A DNA stretch of 64,000 nucleotides, taken from positions 19,147 to 83,146 of the forward strand of contig CACBAO010000006.1 in assembly GCA_902537235.1 (NCBI GenBank), given 5' to 3'. Source of the DNA: an uncultured Alphaproteobacteria bacterium. GTDB lineage: Bacteria > Pseudomonadota > Alphaproteobacteria > Rhodobacterales > Rhodobacteraceae. The translations under genes were made by a program, and so were the position numbers. This document shows, piece after piece, positions 1 through 9,125 of this stretch. Position 1 is the first letter of the stretch, and each line of letters starts with the position of its first letter. Below the pieces are notes generated by a model. That model ran no database searches and was not told where the DNA came from. It worked only from the letters and a program-made list of their open reading frames with translations.

Positions 1-390
1 TGGGACCCAAAAGAGAAATCATTAGAAATAGAAAAATGTATTAGAGAAGCTTCTCTGAATGATGCTTTTCTCTCAAATAATCCTCCTCAAATTGAGTGGA
101 ATGGATTTTTTGCAAAAGGCTATGTTTTAGAAGAGGGTACGGACGCTGAGAAAGTATTAGGTGAGGCACATTTTCTTGCTTACGAAGGAGATATGAAGAG
201 CTTTATTAGTCCTGCATACCTGGATGCTAGGGTATTTATGGTATATGGGGATTGCCCCTGTCTAGTATATGGGCCATATTCAGAAAACATTCATGGTTTC
301 GATGAAAGAGTAAGCTTGAGTTCCGTTAGGAAAATAACAAAGACAATAGCTTTATTCATAGCCGACTGGTGTAAACTGGAAAAGATTTAG
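1..390 (+). CDS. M20 family metallopeptidase, C-terminal part (ArgE/DapE/acetylornithine deacetylase type), 5' end outside window
   Basis: The frame is open from base 1 and ends at TAG 388-390, so only about 129 C-terminal residues are seen. The stretch SPAYLDARVF followed by YGDCPCLVYGP and ENIHGFDERV is the typical end of M20 zinc amidohydrolases, where the final His-Gly-x-Asp-Glu region helps bind the second metal. The tail IADWC matches acetylornithine deacetylase-like members. An internal ATG at 193 is not the start, because homologous sequence continues upstream of it to the window edge. The exact substrate cannot be told from this fragment; it may be an N-acyl amino acid or another acylated amine. 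Confidence 0.75.
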   Translation, partial: WDPKEKSLEIEKCIREASLNDAFLSNNPPQIEWNGFFAKGYVLEEGTDAEKVLGEAHFLAYEGDMKSFISPAYLDARVFMVYGDCPCLVYGPYSENIHGFDERVSLSSVRKITKTIALFIADWCKLEKI

Positions 391-405
391 TTTTAAAAAA
401 TCTTT
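381..405. terminator. possible bidirectional terminator, AT-rich hairpin
   Basis: An 8-bp perfect stem (AAAGATTT 381-388 and AAATCTTT 398-405) with a 9-nt loop overlaps the stop codon of the M20 gene and lies just before the convergent GST gene ends. The stem is weak because it is A/T-rich. It is an inference from position and symmetry only. Confidence 0.3.
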
Positions 406-418
406 AAACTCCTATCTA

Positions 419-1117
419 CTAATCTGGCATCATGCCCGTTGGTACTGCTTTACTTTTAATAATAAGCTTTGGCTCTTCTTTAATTCCAACAAGTTCGGGT
501 CTGCAATTCAGATATTCGGATACGCCACTCAAGTTCTCTATTGCATTAAAAAAGCTCACTATATTGGGCCAATCATCGAAGATAGTGGGCTCAAGGACTC
601 GAATCATTGATAATTGATGGTATACCCCGAAATCACAGTATGAAGGATTCTCGCCCAGAAAAAATGGGCCTCTCTTGTCGCTTTCTAAATATTTATTAAA
701 ATAAAATATCTTTGGCTCAAAACCGGCTAAAATTTGTTTCTTGAGAGCTTCATATTCCTCTCCGGTCTTAAAGTTTATTGTCGCATTGAGGGGTTGGAAT
801 AGCTCTTGGCTTGACTCAAATACAGCGTCAGCTATTGCTCGATCTTCTTCATTCGCAGGAAGGGTATTCGCTAATTTAGCTGTATATCGCATTATTGAGC
901 CACTTTGCCAAATTGTGGTTTGGTTATCTATAATAAGAACAGGTAGCTGACCAAACCCAATTTCTTTTTTCATTTCCGGCCAAGATTTCTCAAAATATTC
1001 CCACGCCATATAGTAGGTGTAGGGAACGTTGCCATAGCATAATTGCATTTGTATAGCTTCTGTAAACGCGCGCATTTTAAAATACACGAGATCCAGTTTC
1101 GGGAAAGATTTCTCCAT
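419..1117 (-). CDS. glutathione S-transferase family protein (sigma-like)
   Basis: This 232-residue cytosolic GST-like protein has an N-terminal thioredoxin fold (about residues 8-85), with the cis-proline motif GQLPV near 56-60 and the glutathione gamma-glutamyl-binding Q-S pair at about 71-72 (WQSGSIMRY). An all-helical C-terminal domain follows. GSTs conjugate or reduce electrophiles with glutathione; the substrate is unknown. I chose ATG 1117 over the longer start at 1150 because AGGAAAC lies just upstream of it and the fold begins a few residues later. It is one of four GST-like genes here and is convergent with the M20 gene. Confidence 0.8.
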   Translation of the reverse strand: MEKSFPKLDLVYFKMRAFTEAIQMQLCYGNVPYTYYMAWEYFEKSWPEMKKEIGFGQLPVLIIDNQTTIWQSGSIMRYTAKLANTLPANEEDRAIADAVFESSQELFQPLNATINFKTGEEYEALKKQILAGFEPKIFYFNKYLESDKRGPFFLGENPSYCDFGVYHQLSMIRVLEPTIFDDWPNIVSFFNAIENLSGVSEYLNCRPELVGIKEEPKLIIKSKAVPTGMMPD

Positions 1118-1229
1118 GGTGTTTCCTAATTTTAAGTGCAACGCAAACAACGAAGGAAGCTGTTGCGTTACTAATCAAGTTAATTTAATTATTAGGACTA
1201 TATCATAAATTATTTGGGGATGGCCCTAT

Positions 1230-1643
1230 TTGTTAATAACAATTATCTTTTCAGCTATTGAAGCTATTCTTCTTTTTTTAGGGATATTTTCTCCTTTTGC
1301 AAGGATACAAGAATTCTGGATTTTTAAGGAGGAGTTTTCAATTCATAGCTTAATTATTGCTCTATTTGACCAACAAAATTTCTTGCTTGGTGGAACAATT
1401 TTAGTATTTGGTGTTTTGATCCCTCTAATGAGGCTATGTACGAATTTCGTTCCAATTACTAGACTGAAAAATTTAAATTTACATAAATTGGCTATGGTTG
1501 ACATATTCCTAATAAGCTTTCTTCTCTTTTCCTCACAATTGTCCTTTTTCTTCGAGGTCAGTCTACTGAAAGGGTTTTATTTTTTGTTTGCAGCATTGGT
1601 TGTAAGTTACGTAAATCACTGGACTATGAAGAGTATGAAATAA
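1230..1643 (+). CDS. PqiA-like integral membrane protein
   Basis: The 137-residue protein has four predicted membrane segments (roughly 3-20, 50-68, 88-105 and 113-130). The block MVDIFLISFLLFSS near the third segment resembles the W-x-M-x-D-V-F motif of paraquat-inducible protein A domains, which in other bacteria belong to envelope lipid-transport systems. Only one PqiA-like domain is present and no MCE partner lies nearby, so the function is uncertain. The start is a TTG at 1230; no ATG is available downstream of the in-frame stop at 1206. Its stop overlaps the next start by one base (TAATG), so the two genes are translationally coupled. Confidence 0.55.
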   Translation: MLITIIFSAIEAILLFLGIFSPFARIQEFWIFKEEFSIHSLIIALFDQQNFLLGGTILVFGVLIPLMRLCTNFVPITRLKNLNLHKLAMVDIFLISFLLFSSQLSFFFEVSLLKGFYFLFAALVVSYVNHWTMKSMK

Positions 1644-2044
1644 TGTCAGAAAATGAATTACTTATTGAAAGAGAAAAGTTACTTGGTCGATTGGTAGAAA
1701 TAAACTGGTATTTTATGGCAAAAAAATATTTAACAACCATTCTCAAAAGAAAACAATTTTTAACGATTTTGGAGAAACAAATCACCCAAGACGCAAATGC
1801 TTCAAATGTCATTTTTGTAGAAGAGGATGGATATGTGTATATTTGCATGATATTCAGGGCTAAAAGTATAGTTAAAAAAGTGGTAATCGATGTCTTGGAT
1901 GAAAACCGAAAACCCGTTCAGCCAAATTTGCAAGCAGGAAATGTCTACATTTATGGAGCTTCTGGAACTATCTTTCAACCAAAAGTAAAAAATGGTCATC
2001 CAGATATTATTGATAGTGAAAAATATGGTGATTTTGATTCTTAG
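1643..2044 (+). CDS. hypothetical protein, coupled to the PqiA-like gene
   Basis: This 133-residue soluble protein was not recognised. The N-terminal 50 residues are helical and basic; the rest looks like a beta-rich domain (segments VIFVEEDGYVYICMIF and VVIDVLDENRKPVQP). No signal peptide or membrane helix is seen. The ATG overlaps the stop of the membrane protein gene (TAATG), which implies co-translation and perhaps a joint role. A 6-bp hairpin (2042-2060) right at its end may mark termination before the convergent lipid kinase gene. Confidence 0.6.
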   Translation: MSENELLIEREKLLGRLVEINWYFMAKKYLTTILKRKQFLTILEKQITQDANASNVIFVEEDGYVYICMIFRAKSIVKKVVIDVLDENRKPVQPNLQAGNVYIYGASGTIFQPKVKNGHPDIIDSEKYGDFDS

Positions 2045-2079
2045 TATAATATCAATACTATCTTATTGAGATATTCACA

Positions 2080-2964
2080 TTAACGGGCGATTTTTAGTGC
2101 CTTTTTGCCTAAATGAATTGTTACAGGTAATTCCCCTAAGTATTCTCCATCTCCAGAGACAATCGAGCTCCACTTATCTGAGGTGAGACTTTCTATTTTT
2201 ACGCTCGGAACGTGAGTATTTGTCACTGCATGATGGAATATATGCCTTCCAGTAAAGACCATAATTAATAATTTTACGGCTTGAAGTCGACTAAGTTTTT
2301 TTGCAAACAATAAGTTTAATTTGTCTCGGAACTTTTTTGCATCGGGAGCAATATACATCCCACCGCCGGTATATTCTGAAGCAGCCCCTGCTAATATAAT
2401 ATTGTTCATCTCCATTTTTTGGGACTCAGTGGTAACAACATATTTATGTGATTTTAAGTTAATGAAGCTTATTAATGCGGCGGATGCATATAATAGTGGC
2501 CCTTTAAGAATAGGAATCTGTGAAGCACGAAATGAAGCCTCACTTAATAATCCAACCCCAGCATTCGTAAGCGAGATCCGGTTATTATCCGAAAAGACAA
2601 CGTTTAAATATCTAACTGACTTAAAGTTGCGACCCCTTATTGCATCAATAGCCTTTTCCAGTGTATTGAGATCAAGAGATCTAGCAAAGTCATTGCCTCT
2701 TCCAAACGGAAGAAGGGCCATATTAGAAGCGTAATCTATTGCTTTTTGGGCAATTGTATTAGTAAAGCCATCACCTCCACAGGCTACGACTAAATATTTC
2801 TTCAACATAAACTCCTGCGCCTTTTTACCAGCATCTTCTAAGGACTGTGAAAAAATTATTTCTGGTTTGGTGCTTGGATCTATATTTTCAATTATACGGA
2901 TTTTTTTTTTCTTAGATAGCTTTCCTGATATTGGATTCACTATGTAAACAATATTTTTTCTCAT
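2080..2964 (-). CDS. diacylglycerol kinase-like lipid kinase (DAGK/YegS/LcbK family)
   Basis: The 294-residue protein shows the DAGK catalytic signature: NPISGK at residues 10-15, the nucleotide loop CGGDGFTN around 62-69 (GGDGT with Phe in place of the final Thr), and LPFGRGNDFAR at 85-95. The C-terminal two thirds form the beta-sandwich domain common to YegS and sphingosine kinases. Such enzymes phosphorylate diacylglycerol or related lipids with ATP at the inner membrane. The length fits the family. The lipid substrate cannot be predicted. It is divergent from the EamA gene, with an AT-rich intergenic region of about 130 bases if the internal start of that gene is right. Confidence 0.85.
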   Translation of the reverse strand: MRKNIVYIVNPISGKLSKKKKIRIIENIDPSTKPEIIFSQSLEDAGKKAQEFMLKKYLVVACGGDGFTNTIAQKAIDYASNMALLPFGRGNDFARSLDLNTLEKAIDAIRGRNFKSVRYLNVVFSDNNRISLTNAGVGLLSEASFRASQIPILKGPLLYASAALISFINLKSHKYVVTTESQKMEMNNIILAGAASEYTGGGMYIAPDAKKFRDKLNLLFAKKLSRLQAVKLLIMVFTGRHIFHHAVTNTHVPSVKIESLTSDKWSSIVSGDGEYLGELPVTIHLGKKALKIAR

Positions 2965-3091
2965 GGGTTCTCAGAAGTATAACTTTAACTGGTACAGTGT
3001 AGAGTTTAAACAGAGCGGTCGTAAACAACAAACAATTATACAAACCGCAATTTGTACTTTACTAGTAGTTAAACTAGCCACCAAAATTATA

Positions 3092-3979
3092 ATGATTAAA
3101 TTACTAAATAAGCGATGGAATGGAATAGCAATTGTATTATTGTCGTCATTCTTTTTTGCCTTCGTTCCAACGTCGGCAAAAATTGCTTTGGATAGTGGCG
3201 TATCTCTAATGGTTTTGCTAATGTCCAGATGTCTTATAGGTTTGATAATTCTAGCTCCTTTGACATACGGTCTGCGGGAACCCATTTTTGTAGATAGAGG
3301 CAATATCCCTACTTTGATATTTGTCAGTATCATTTCAGTTTGCTTAATCGCATGTACCTACCACGCTATCGAGTACATTAGTATCGCTCTTGTTTTAATG
3401 ATCATTTATCTGTTTCCCATCGGGGTAGCACTAATTACAACTTTTAAAGGAGAGGAACATTTATCACGAACTCAATGGTTTAGTATCATAGGTGTTCTAT
3501 TAGGTCTTGGCATCCTAATTTTAGATGAATCATCAGAGACGAGCCTCTACGGTATATTTATCAGTGTTATAGGCCTCTTATTATTTATTGCATTTATATA
3601 CTTCACGGGGAAGTTAGTGAATGAGATAGGCTCTGTTACGATAAACTTACAGTTGAGTTTTTTCAGTGTGATTGTGTTAATAATATATATCTTATTTGTA
3701 CCTGTGGATCTTTCGTTTCCTACCAAAAACTATGGTTGGCTAGGAATTCTAGGTAATGGCATATTTTATGTCTTAAGTTATGTTCTCTTTTTTATTGGCT
3801 CCAGAGCTATCGGTATCACAACCGCCTCCGTTTTAGCATTAACAGAACCTCTTTTTGCAACGATTATAGCACTTTTAATTCTTAGCCAGTATTTGTCGTT
3901 ACAGGAATTTTCTGGTTTTATTGTAACACTTTGTTTTCTGTCTTTATTCTTGATATTTGCACACAAAGAAGATGGATAA
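3092..3979 (+). CDS. EamA/DMT-superfamily transporter
   Basis: A 295-residue protein with ten predicted hydrophobic segments arranged as two EamA repeats (about 8-140 and 150-290). It begins with a short basic stretch before the first helix (IAIVLLSSFFFAFVPTSAK), as usual in this drug/metabolite exporter family. The frame is open from 2963, but the extra 43 residues would be hydrophilic and atypical, so I start at ATG 3092. The substrate is unknown. The gene is followed 31 bases later by the COQ9-like gene. Confidence 0.85.
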   Translation: MIKLLNKRWNGIAIVLLSSFFFAFVPTSAKIALDSGVSLMVLLMSRCLIGLIILAPLTYGLREPIFVDRGNIPTLIFVSIISVCLIACTYHAIEYISIALVLMIIYLFPIGVALITTFKGEEHLSRTQWFSIIGVLLGLGILILDESSETSLYGIFISVIGLLLFIAFIYFTGKLVNEIGSVTINLQLSFFSVIVLIIYILFVPVDLSFPTKNYGWLGILGNGIFYVLSYVLFFIGSRAIGITTASVLALTEPLFATIIALLILSQYLSLQEFSGFIVTLCFLSLFLIFAHKEDG

Positions 3980-4010
3980 AAAATTATTTTTAATTTAGCC
4001 AGAGAGAATT

Positions 4011-4697
4011 ATGTTATATCGTAATCAACCACTAGAAATCCTAATTTACGCACACCTTATGGAAATTAGTCTTAAAAAAAATTTAATGGTGAAAATGCTC
4101 GACCAAGTTCCAAACCTCGGGTGGACATGGAATGCTTTACATGAAGGCGCAAAAACTGCCAAAAAAGCAAAAAATTCCGATAAAAAAGAATTACAGGATC
4201 TTTTTGACAATAAAATTTCAAATATCATCAGTACCTTCAATGATAAATTAGATGAGGATATGTATGTAATATTTAATACCGAAAACAATAAAGATCTGGG
4301 AACCACTGATACTGTAAAGACGCTTATTTTATCAAGGTTAAAAGCATCTGAAAATTACAAGAGTATCATCAAAACGTCTTTGTTTTTTATGGCGCAGCCA
4401 AGAAATGCCTATGATGCATTTATCCAAGTAATGAAAACATGTAATAAAATTTGGGAAATAGCAGGCGACACATCAAGCGGAGGAACATTTTACTCAAAAA
4501 GACTTATCTTGTCGGGAGTATATTCTTCCACTTTAGCGCACTGGCTTGCAAAGGAGACCCGAACTGTTGGAGAGTCGGAGTATTTTTTGGACCGAAGGCT
4601 CGATGACGTCAAAAATATTGGTAAACTATCTAAACAATCGATTGAAGTATTTGAGAAAACTAAACGTGAGCTAGGATCAATTCTTACAAAAAAGTAG
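4011..4697 (+). CDS. COQ9 family protein (ubiquinone biosynthesis accessory factor)
   Basis: This 228-residue protein matches the COQ9 layout: an N-terminal helical TetR-like region with GWTWNALHEGAK near 38-49, and a C-terminal domain with IWEIAGDTSSG and YSKRLILSGVYSSTLAHWL near 147-177, followed by FLDRRLDDV. In mitochondria and alphaproteobacteria COQ9 is a lipid-binding partner of the COQ7 hydroxylation step in ubiquinone synthesis. No other coq/ubi gene is adjacent, so the assignment rests on the C-terminal motif. The start ATG 4011 has an AGAG-type ribosome site. Confidence 0.75.
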   Translation: MLYRNQPLEILIYAHLMEISLKKNLMVKMLDQVPNLGWTWNALHEGAKTAKKAKNSDKKELQDLFDNKISNIISTFNDKLDEDMYVIFNTENNKDLGTTDTVKTLILSRLKASENYKSIIKTSLFFMAQPRNAYDAFIQVMKTCNKIWEIAGDTSSGGTFYSKRLILSGVYSSTLAHWLAKETRTVGESEYFLDRRLDDVKNIGKLSKQSIEVFEKTKRELGSILTKK

Positions 4698-4746
4698 AGA
4701 TGAGACCTAGTTCTCAACCTAAAAATTATAGTCATGTAGAAAATAA

Positions 4747-5529
4747 ATGAGCGAAAAAATCAGAATATTCTCCTACTTACCAAATCCAAGGGTATGGAAG
4801 TCTCTAATCACGGGTAGACTTGTTGGTGTAAAAGTGAAGGTCTTAGGAGATAAACCAAAAAATTTAGTTAACTGGTTATGGGACTTTGATGCGGAGAAGT
4901 TAAGTAATTTAGAACTTGATGACATAAAGCACTTTGAAAGACAGGGGAAAAGGGGCTTTAAGGGTAGTCTCTACAAAACGGATAGCTTTCTTGAGAAGCA
5001 TCCATTTGGTACGGTGCCCGCTGGTTACAATAGCGATGGCTCAATAGGTATCTTTGAGTCGAATAGTATTATGCGCGCTGTGGCTCGTAGTTCAACTAAC
5101 ACCACGCTTTATGGAAATAATGATCCGTATTTACAATCCCGAATAGACAGTTTTCTCGATGCAAATCTCGTCTTTTCAAGAGAATTTCAGGTATATGTCT
5201 TAGAATTAAAGTCATTAAATGATCAGTTCTATAACAGAATGAAAGCAGCCTATTCATTCTATATGGGTGGTATAGAAAATGCTCTTTCAACAGGAAAGTT
5301 TATCTCTGGATCCTATTTGACGATAGCTGATATATCTTTTGTCTGTGACGTGGCGCAATTTTTGAGAGAACGAGATCGACGGACCATTATTAATGAACAA
5401 GGATATGAGCTTATATCAAAAAATTTTGAGGAAGATTTTCCAAAGTCGCGTAAACACTTAATGAGTTTATACAATAAAGATGATTTTCAAAAATTCATGA
5501 AAGGCTATCTCGATGGGATCTTGACTTGA
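4747..5529 (+). CDS. glutathione S-transferase-like protein
   Basis: A 260-residue protein with a GST-type arrangement. The N-terminal alpha/beta region (IRIFSYLPNPRVWKSLITG) leads to FGTVPAGYNSDGSIGIFESNSIMRAVA at about 87-113, the cis-Pro and E-S glutathione-site equivalents. The helical C-terminal half contains SGSYLTIADISFVCDV, a typical GST N-capping box (about 182-197). An insertion of roughly 30 residues sits between the first strand and the cis-Pro, as in EF1-gamma-like members. The substrate is unknown. It follows the COQ9 gene on the same strand after about 50 bases. Confidence 0.75.
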   Translation: MSEKIRIFSYLPNPRVWKSLITGRLVGVKVKVLGDKPKNLVNWLWDFDAEKLSNLELDDIKHFERQGKRGFKGSLYKTDSFLEKHPFGTVPAGYNSDGSIGIFESNSIMRAVARSSTNTTLYGNNDPYLQSRIDSFLDANLVFSREFQVYVLELKSLNDQFYNRMKAAYSFYMGGIENALSTGKFISGSYLTIADISFVCDVAQFLRERDRRTIINEQGYELISKNFEEDFPKSRKHLMSLYNKDDFQKFMKGYLDGILT

Positions 5530-5544
5530 CATTTTATATTAAGA

Positions 5545-6771
5545 TTAAGTTACTTCTGAATAGACCAGCTTCTCTTTTATAGGTAGGTGAATAAGAGCAG
5601 CAAAAACTGCAAGAGCTGCATCAAGAAGCCAAACAGTAGTATAATCTCCTGTAACACTGAAAAAGTATCCTCCAAGATATGCCCCAAGAAAGCCACCAAT
5701 CTGATGCGAAAAGAGAGCAAAGCCAAAAAGTGTTGCCATGAATTGCGGACCAAACATTTTTCCCACCAACCCAGCAGTTGCCGGAATAACAGAAAAATAG
5801 GTTAGCCCTAAGGCGGCAGAAAACAAAATAACGGATATTAGGTCTTTAGGTGATGCAAGAAATAAAAGCACAATTATGCATCGAGCAAAATACGTATAAG
5901 CAAGAAAAATTCGCATGCTCCTTTTTGATATATACCAACCAGCAAATATACTTCCTACAATATTGAAAAGACCAATAAGGCCTAACGACCAGCCAGAGAC
6001 TGTCGGTGGTAACCCACAAACCTGAATTACACCTGGCATATGGGTAGCTATAAAGGCAACATGAAATCCACAAACAAAGAAACCTAAAACCAAATAAATA
6101 TAGCTTGGAGTATTGAAGGCGATTCTCAGTGTCTGTGACAAGCTTTTTGTTTGAACACCACTAGTCTGTTTCGTATCTGTCCTTGATCTAAGAGTGAAAG
6201 AAAAAGGCAATACCAATAATAAAACTGTGCATAAAAATAAAATACACAAAATCCAACCAAAATTTACAATTATGAATCCCGCGAGTGGAGCTAAAATTAG
6301 TTGCCCCAAGGATTGACCAGCGTTTACCAAACCAAATGCCATTCCAACTTTATTTTGGGGAATAAGTCTATTTACTGAGGCAAGCACTACAGGAAGTCCA
6401 GCGACACCTAATCCGATAGAAGAAATAACACCTAGTGAAATCGATAAAGTGAATGCCGTAGTGGAATAAGGTATTAAGATAATACCTGAAAGACCCAGTA
6501 AAATACCCACAGTCAAAGTTTTACCAGACCCATATTTGTCCGCTATCATTCCAGCAAATGGCGATATAGCGCCTACCACTAGCTGTCCAAGCGCAAATGC
6601 GAAACTGATTTGTAGATAATTTAGCGTTTGAGATTGATTAATACCCTCAATGGTAAGTGAAAGTGAGTTTCTGCTCCCAAACATTGCTGCAACTAGACAT
6701 GATGCTGCTACAACGATTAGTAAAAATTTTTTATCTTTTTTTTGCTCTTTCGAGAAAGCTGGCGATGACAT
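5545..6771 (-). CDS. MFS transporter
   Basis: The 408-residue protein has twelve predicted membrane helices and the MFS loop 2-3 signature GMIADKYGSGKTLTVG near residue 80. A second hydrophobic half starts after a cytoplasmic linker (about 195-210, RSRTDTKQTSG). It resembles oxalate/formate-antiporter-like and monocarboxylate-porter-like members, but substrate cannot be deduced. The ATG at 6771 is preceded by AAGGA at a good distance. It is transcribed away from purF. Confidence 0.85.
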   Translation of the reverse strand: MSSPAFSKEQKKDKKFLLIVVAASCLVAAMFGSRNSLSLTIEGINQSQTLNYLQISFAFALGQLVVGAISPFAGMIADKYGSGKTLTVGILLGLSGIILIPYSTTAFTLSISLGVISSIGLGVAGLPVVLASVNRLIPQNKVGMAFGLVNAGQSLGQLILAPLAGFIIVNFGWILCILFLCTVLLLVLPFSFTLRSRTDTKQTSGVQTKSLSQTLRIAFNTPSYIYLVLGFFVCGFHVAFIATHMPGVIQVCGLPPTVSGWSLGLIGLFNIVGSIFAGWYISKRSMRIFLAYTYFARCIIVLLFLASPKDLISVILFSAALGLTYFSVIPATAGLVGKMFGPQFMATLFGFALFSHQIGGFLGAYLGGYFFSVTGDYTTVWLLDAALAVFAALIHLPIKEKLVYSEVT

Positions 6772-6908
6772 TATAAATTCCTTCTTAAGTTCTCGATTAG
6801 AACTAAAAAAACGCGTTGTAAAGGAAAATTAATAATACCTCTAATTTAAGTGATTTTTCTTTAGTCTCAATGTGTTAAGGTAATAACGTTACTAAAAATG
6901 GAGGATAT

Positions 6909-8366
6909 GTGTACCATCGGCTTGAAGATGATCGGCCAAAAGACGAATGTGGTGTCTTTGGGATATATGGGCACGATGATGCAGCTGCAATAACGACGCT
7001 TGGATTACACGCCCTCCAGCACAGAGGGCAGGAGTCCGCGGGAATTGTTACGTTTGATAAAAACCATTTCCATGCAGAAAGAAGAATAGGCTTAGTAAGC
7101 GAACATTTTACGAAACAAAGCGTTATAGATAGGCTTTCTGGAAACACAGCGATTGGCCATGTTCGTTATTCAACCACTGGAGGTACGGTTCTTAGAAATG
7201 TGCAACCACTCTTTGCTGATCTTACAGTTGGAGGTTTTGCAATAGCTCATAATGGAAACCTTACAAACGGCCTCACGTTACGACATGAGTTGAAAAAAGA
7301 AGGTGCCATTTTTCAATCGACATCGGACACAGAAACAATCCTTCAACTGGTAGCCCGATCAAAAAAAGGTAATACAATTTCAAGATTTATCGATGCACTT
7401 TCTCAGATCGAAGGTGCCTACGCTTTAGTTGCATTAACAAACAAAAAATTAATAGGAGTAAGAGATCCTTTGGGGATTAGGCCACTGGTGCTTGGTCAAT
7501 TAGACGGAAACTATATACTGACTTCAGAAACCTGCGCTTTAGACATTATTGGCGCAAAGTTCATTAGAGAGGTGGAAAATGGCGAGATTGTAGTAATAAC
7601 TGATAATACTATCGAGAGTATTAAACCCTTTCCACAAGTCAAACCAAGGCCATGCATTTTCGAGTATATTTATTTCTCAAGGCCTGACAGTATCGTAGGA
7701 GGATTAAGTGTTTATCAATGTCGGAAGGCCTTTGGTAAAGAACTGGCTAAAGAATCTTTTGTCCAAGCTGACATGGTTATCCCGGTTCCAGATAGCGGGG
7801 TGCCAGCTGCAATAGGTTATGCAGAACAGTCTGAGATACCATTTGAAACTGGGATTATTAGAAACCACTATGTTGGCCGAACATTTATCGAACCCCAGCA
7901 GTCTATAAGAGCATTCTCGGTCAAGCTAAAGCATAACGCGAATAAGATTTTAGTTGATGGAAAGAAGGTAATATTAGTTGATGACTCACTGGTTAGAGGT
8001 ACTACATCAATAAAAATTGTTAGAATGATGCGGGATGCAGGAGCCCACGAGGTACACATGCGCATAGCTGCACCGCCCATAAAGTATCCAGATTATTATG
8101 GGATTGACACGCCTGTAAAAGAAAATTTACTAGCGGCAAATAACGAGCTTAATGAAATAAGGGATATGTTAGACGTTGATAGTATAGCCTACTTATCGAT
8201 TGATGGCTTATACCGTGCAATGGGTCATAAAGATGGAAGAGATCCCAAAAGCCCGAGTTACACGGATCACTGTTTTACGGGTGATTATCCAACTACCCTA
8301 ATGGATCAAAGTGGAGAAGAAAATATCAGACAACTATCACTACTTTTTGAAACTGAAAAAGAATAA
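6909..8366 (+). CDS. purF: amidophosphoribosyltransferase
   Basis: PurF catalyses the first committed purine step: PRPP plus glutamine gives 5-phosphoribosylamine. The catalytic Cys of the Ntn glutaminase domain lies in CGVFGIYG at residue 14, behind a 13-residue propeptide. LQHRGQESAGI follows, and the phosphoribosyltransferase loop VILVDDSLVRGTTS sits near 356-369. The length of 485 is normal. Cys ligands that hold a 4Fe-4S cluster in Bacillus-type PurF are mostly absent (PDYYGIDTP and DHCFTGDYP), as I recall for alphaproteobacterial enzymes. The start is GTG 6909 with GGAGG at 6900-6904. Confidence 0.95.
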   Translation: MYHRLEDDRPKDECGVFGIYGHDDAAAITTLGLHALQHRGQESAGIVTFDKNHFHAERRIGLVSEHFTKQSVIDRLSGNTAIGHVRYSTTGGTVLRNVQPLFADLTVGGFAIAHNGNLTNGLTLRHELKKEGAIFQSTSDTETILQLVARSKKGNTISRFIDALSQIEGAYALVALTNKKLIGVRDPLGIRPLVLGQLDGNYILTSETCALDIIGAKFIREVENGEIVVITDNTIESIKPFPQVKPRPCIFEYIYFSRPDSIVGGLSVYQCRKAFGKELAKESFVQADMVIPVPDSGVPAAIGYAEQSEIPFETGIIRNHYVGRTFIEPQQSIRAFSVKLKHNANKILVDGKKVILVDDSLVRGTTSIKIVRMMRDAGAHEVHMRIAAPPIKYPDYYGIDTPVKENLLAANNELNEIRDMLDVDSIAYLSIDGLYRAMGHKDGRDPKSPSYTDHCFTGDYPTTLMDQSGEENIRQLSLLFETEKE

Positions 8367-8374
8367 GTAAGTTT

Positions 8375-9013
8375 TTATCTTACAACTGTAAAGGTTGCAT
8401 CGTTTTCTAGACTATTATCTCTCACAATTCGAGTTGGACCTAACTTTGATACGCAAAAATCGATGACTTTTGACGCATTTGCGTAATAAATATTTTGTGA
8501 CGAAATTTTACTCTTTTTTGATGTTTGTAAGTTAAAAATCATAGCAGTTTTTGTGTAAGACCAGCATTCAGATAGGCAACTAAATAGATACTGTTCCCAT
8601 AATGAAACGTTTGTTGTTGTAGCTAGGTTATAAGTACCAGAAATAGTTAAAAAGTCCTTTTTTGATGATGGCTTGCTATCGATTTTGAATCTATGATTCT
8701 CCTTCGAAAACTTACTACGACAATATTTTATAAAATTTGAATTAATATCAAATCCTTCATAGTTAAACTTAATTTTATTATGGTTCCTATTTAGATAATC
8801 AGCGAAGGAACCGTATCCACAACCTATATCAGCAATTTCCAAGACAATATCGTTTCTCGAAATTTTCTGAATTTCCTTGAGGATCAGATCAAATCGTTTT
8901 TCTTGACGCGCAGTTGAAGCCCAAAAAACTCCTTTAGCTGTAGGCCCAAACTTTTCAAACCTTTTTGAGTATTGAGAATTAATTTCAGTTTCTAATAATG
9001 CCCAGCTTTTCAT
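8375..9013 (-). CDS. SAM-dependent methyltransferase, class I
   Basis: A 212-residue protein with a Rossmann-type SAM site: motif I is EIADIGCGYGSFADYL near residues 59-74, followed by FNYEGFDINSNFIKYC near 94-109. Upstream lies a helical start with FEKFGPTAKGVFWAS. No target-recognition features are apparent, so the acceptor is unknown. It converges on purF with only 8 bases between stops. The ribosome site is weak. Confidence 0.7.
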   Translation of the reverse strand: MKSWALLETEINSQYSKRFEKFGPTAKGVFWASTARQEKRFDLILKEIQKISRNDIVLEIADIGCGYGSFADYLNRNHNKIKFNYEGFDINSNFIKYCRSKFSKENHRFKIDSKPSSKKDFLTISGTYNLATTTNVSLWEQYLFSCLSECWSYTKTAMIFNLQTSKKSKISSQNIYYANASKVIDFCVSKLGPTRIVRDNSLENDATFTVVR

Positions 9014-9125
9014 TTTTTAGTACAATCAAATTACAATTCACTTAATCATGTAGTATATTCAAATCGCCTGAGGAAAATCCTCTGCTACTAATTTAAACAT
9101 AAAGAGAAGAATAGGAATATTAAAG

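Noticed and set aside
2321..2734. 137-codon frame antisense to the lipid kinase
   Set aside because: The kinase motifs on the minus strand are complete; this frame has no family features.
6900..6909. alternative ATG starts for purF at 6898 and 6907
   Set aside because: Both are in other frames; only GTG 6909 leads to the PurF propeptide and CGVFG.
8358..8384. small hairpin between purF and the methyltransferase as terminator
   Set aside because: Only a 5-bp stem (GTAAG/CTTAC) and it overlaps the stop codons; too weak to list.
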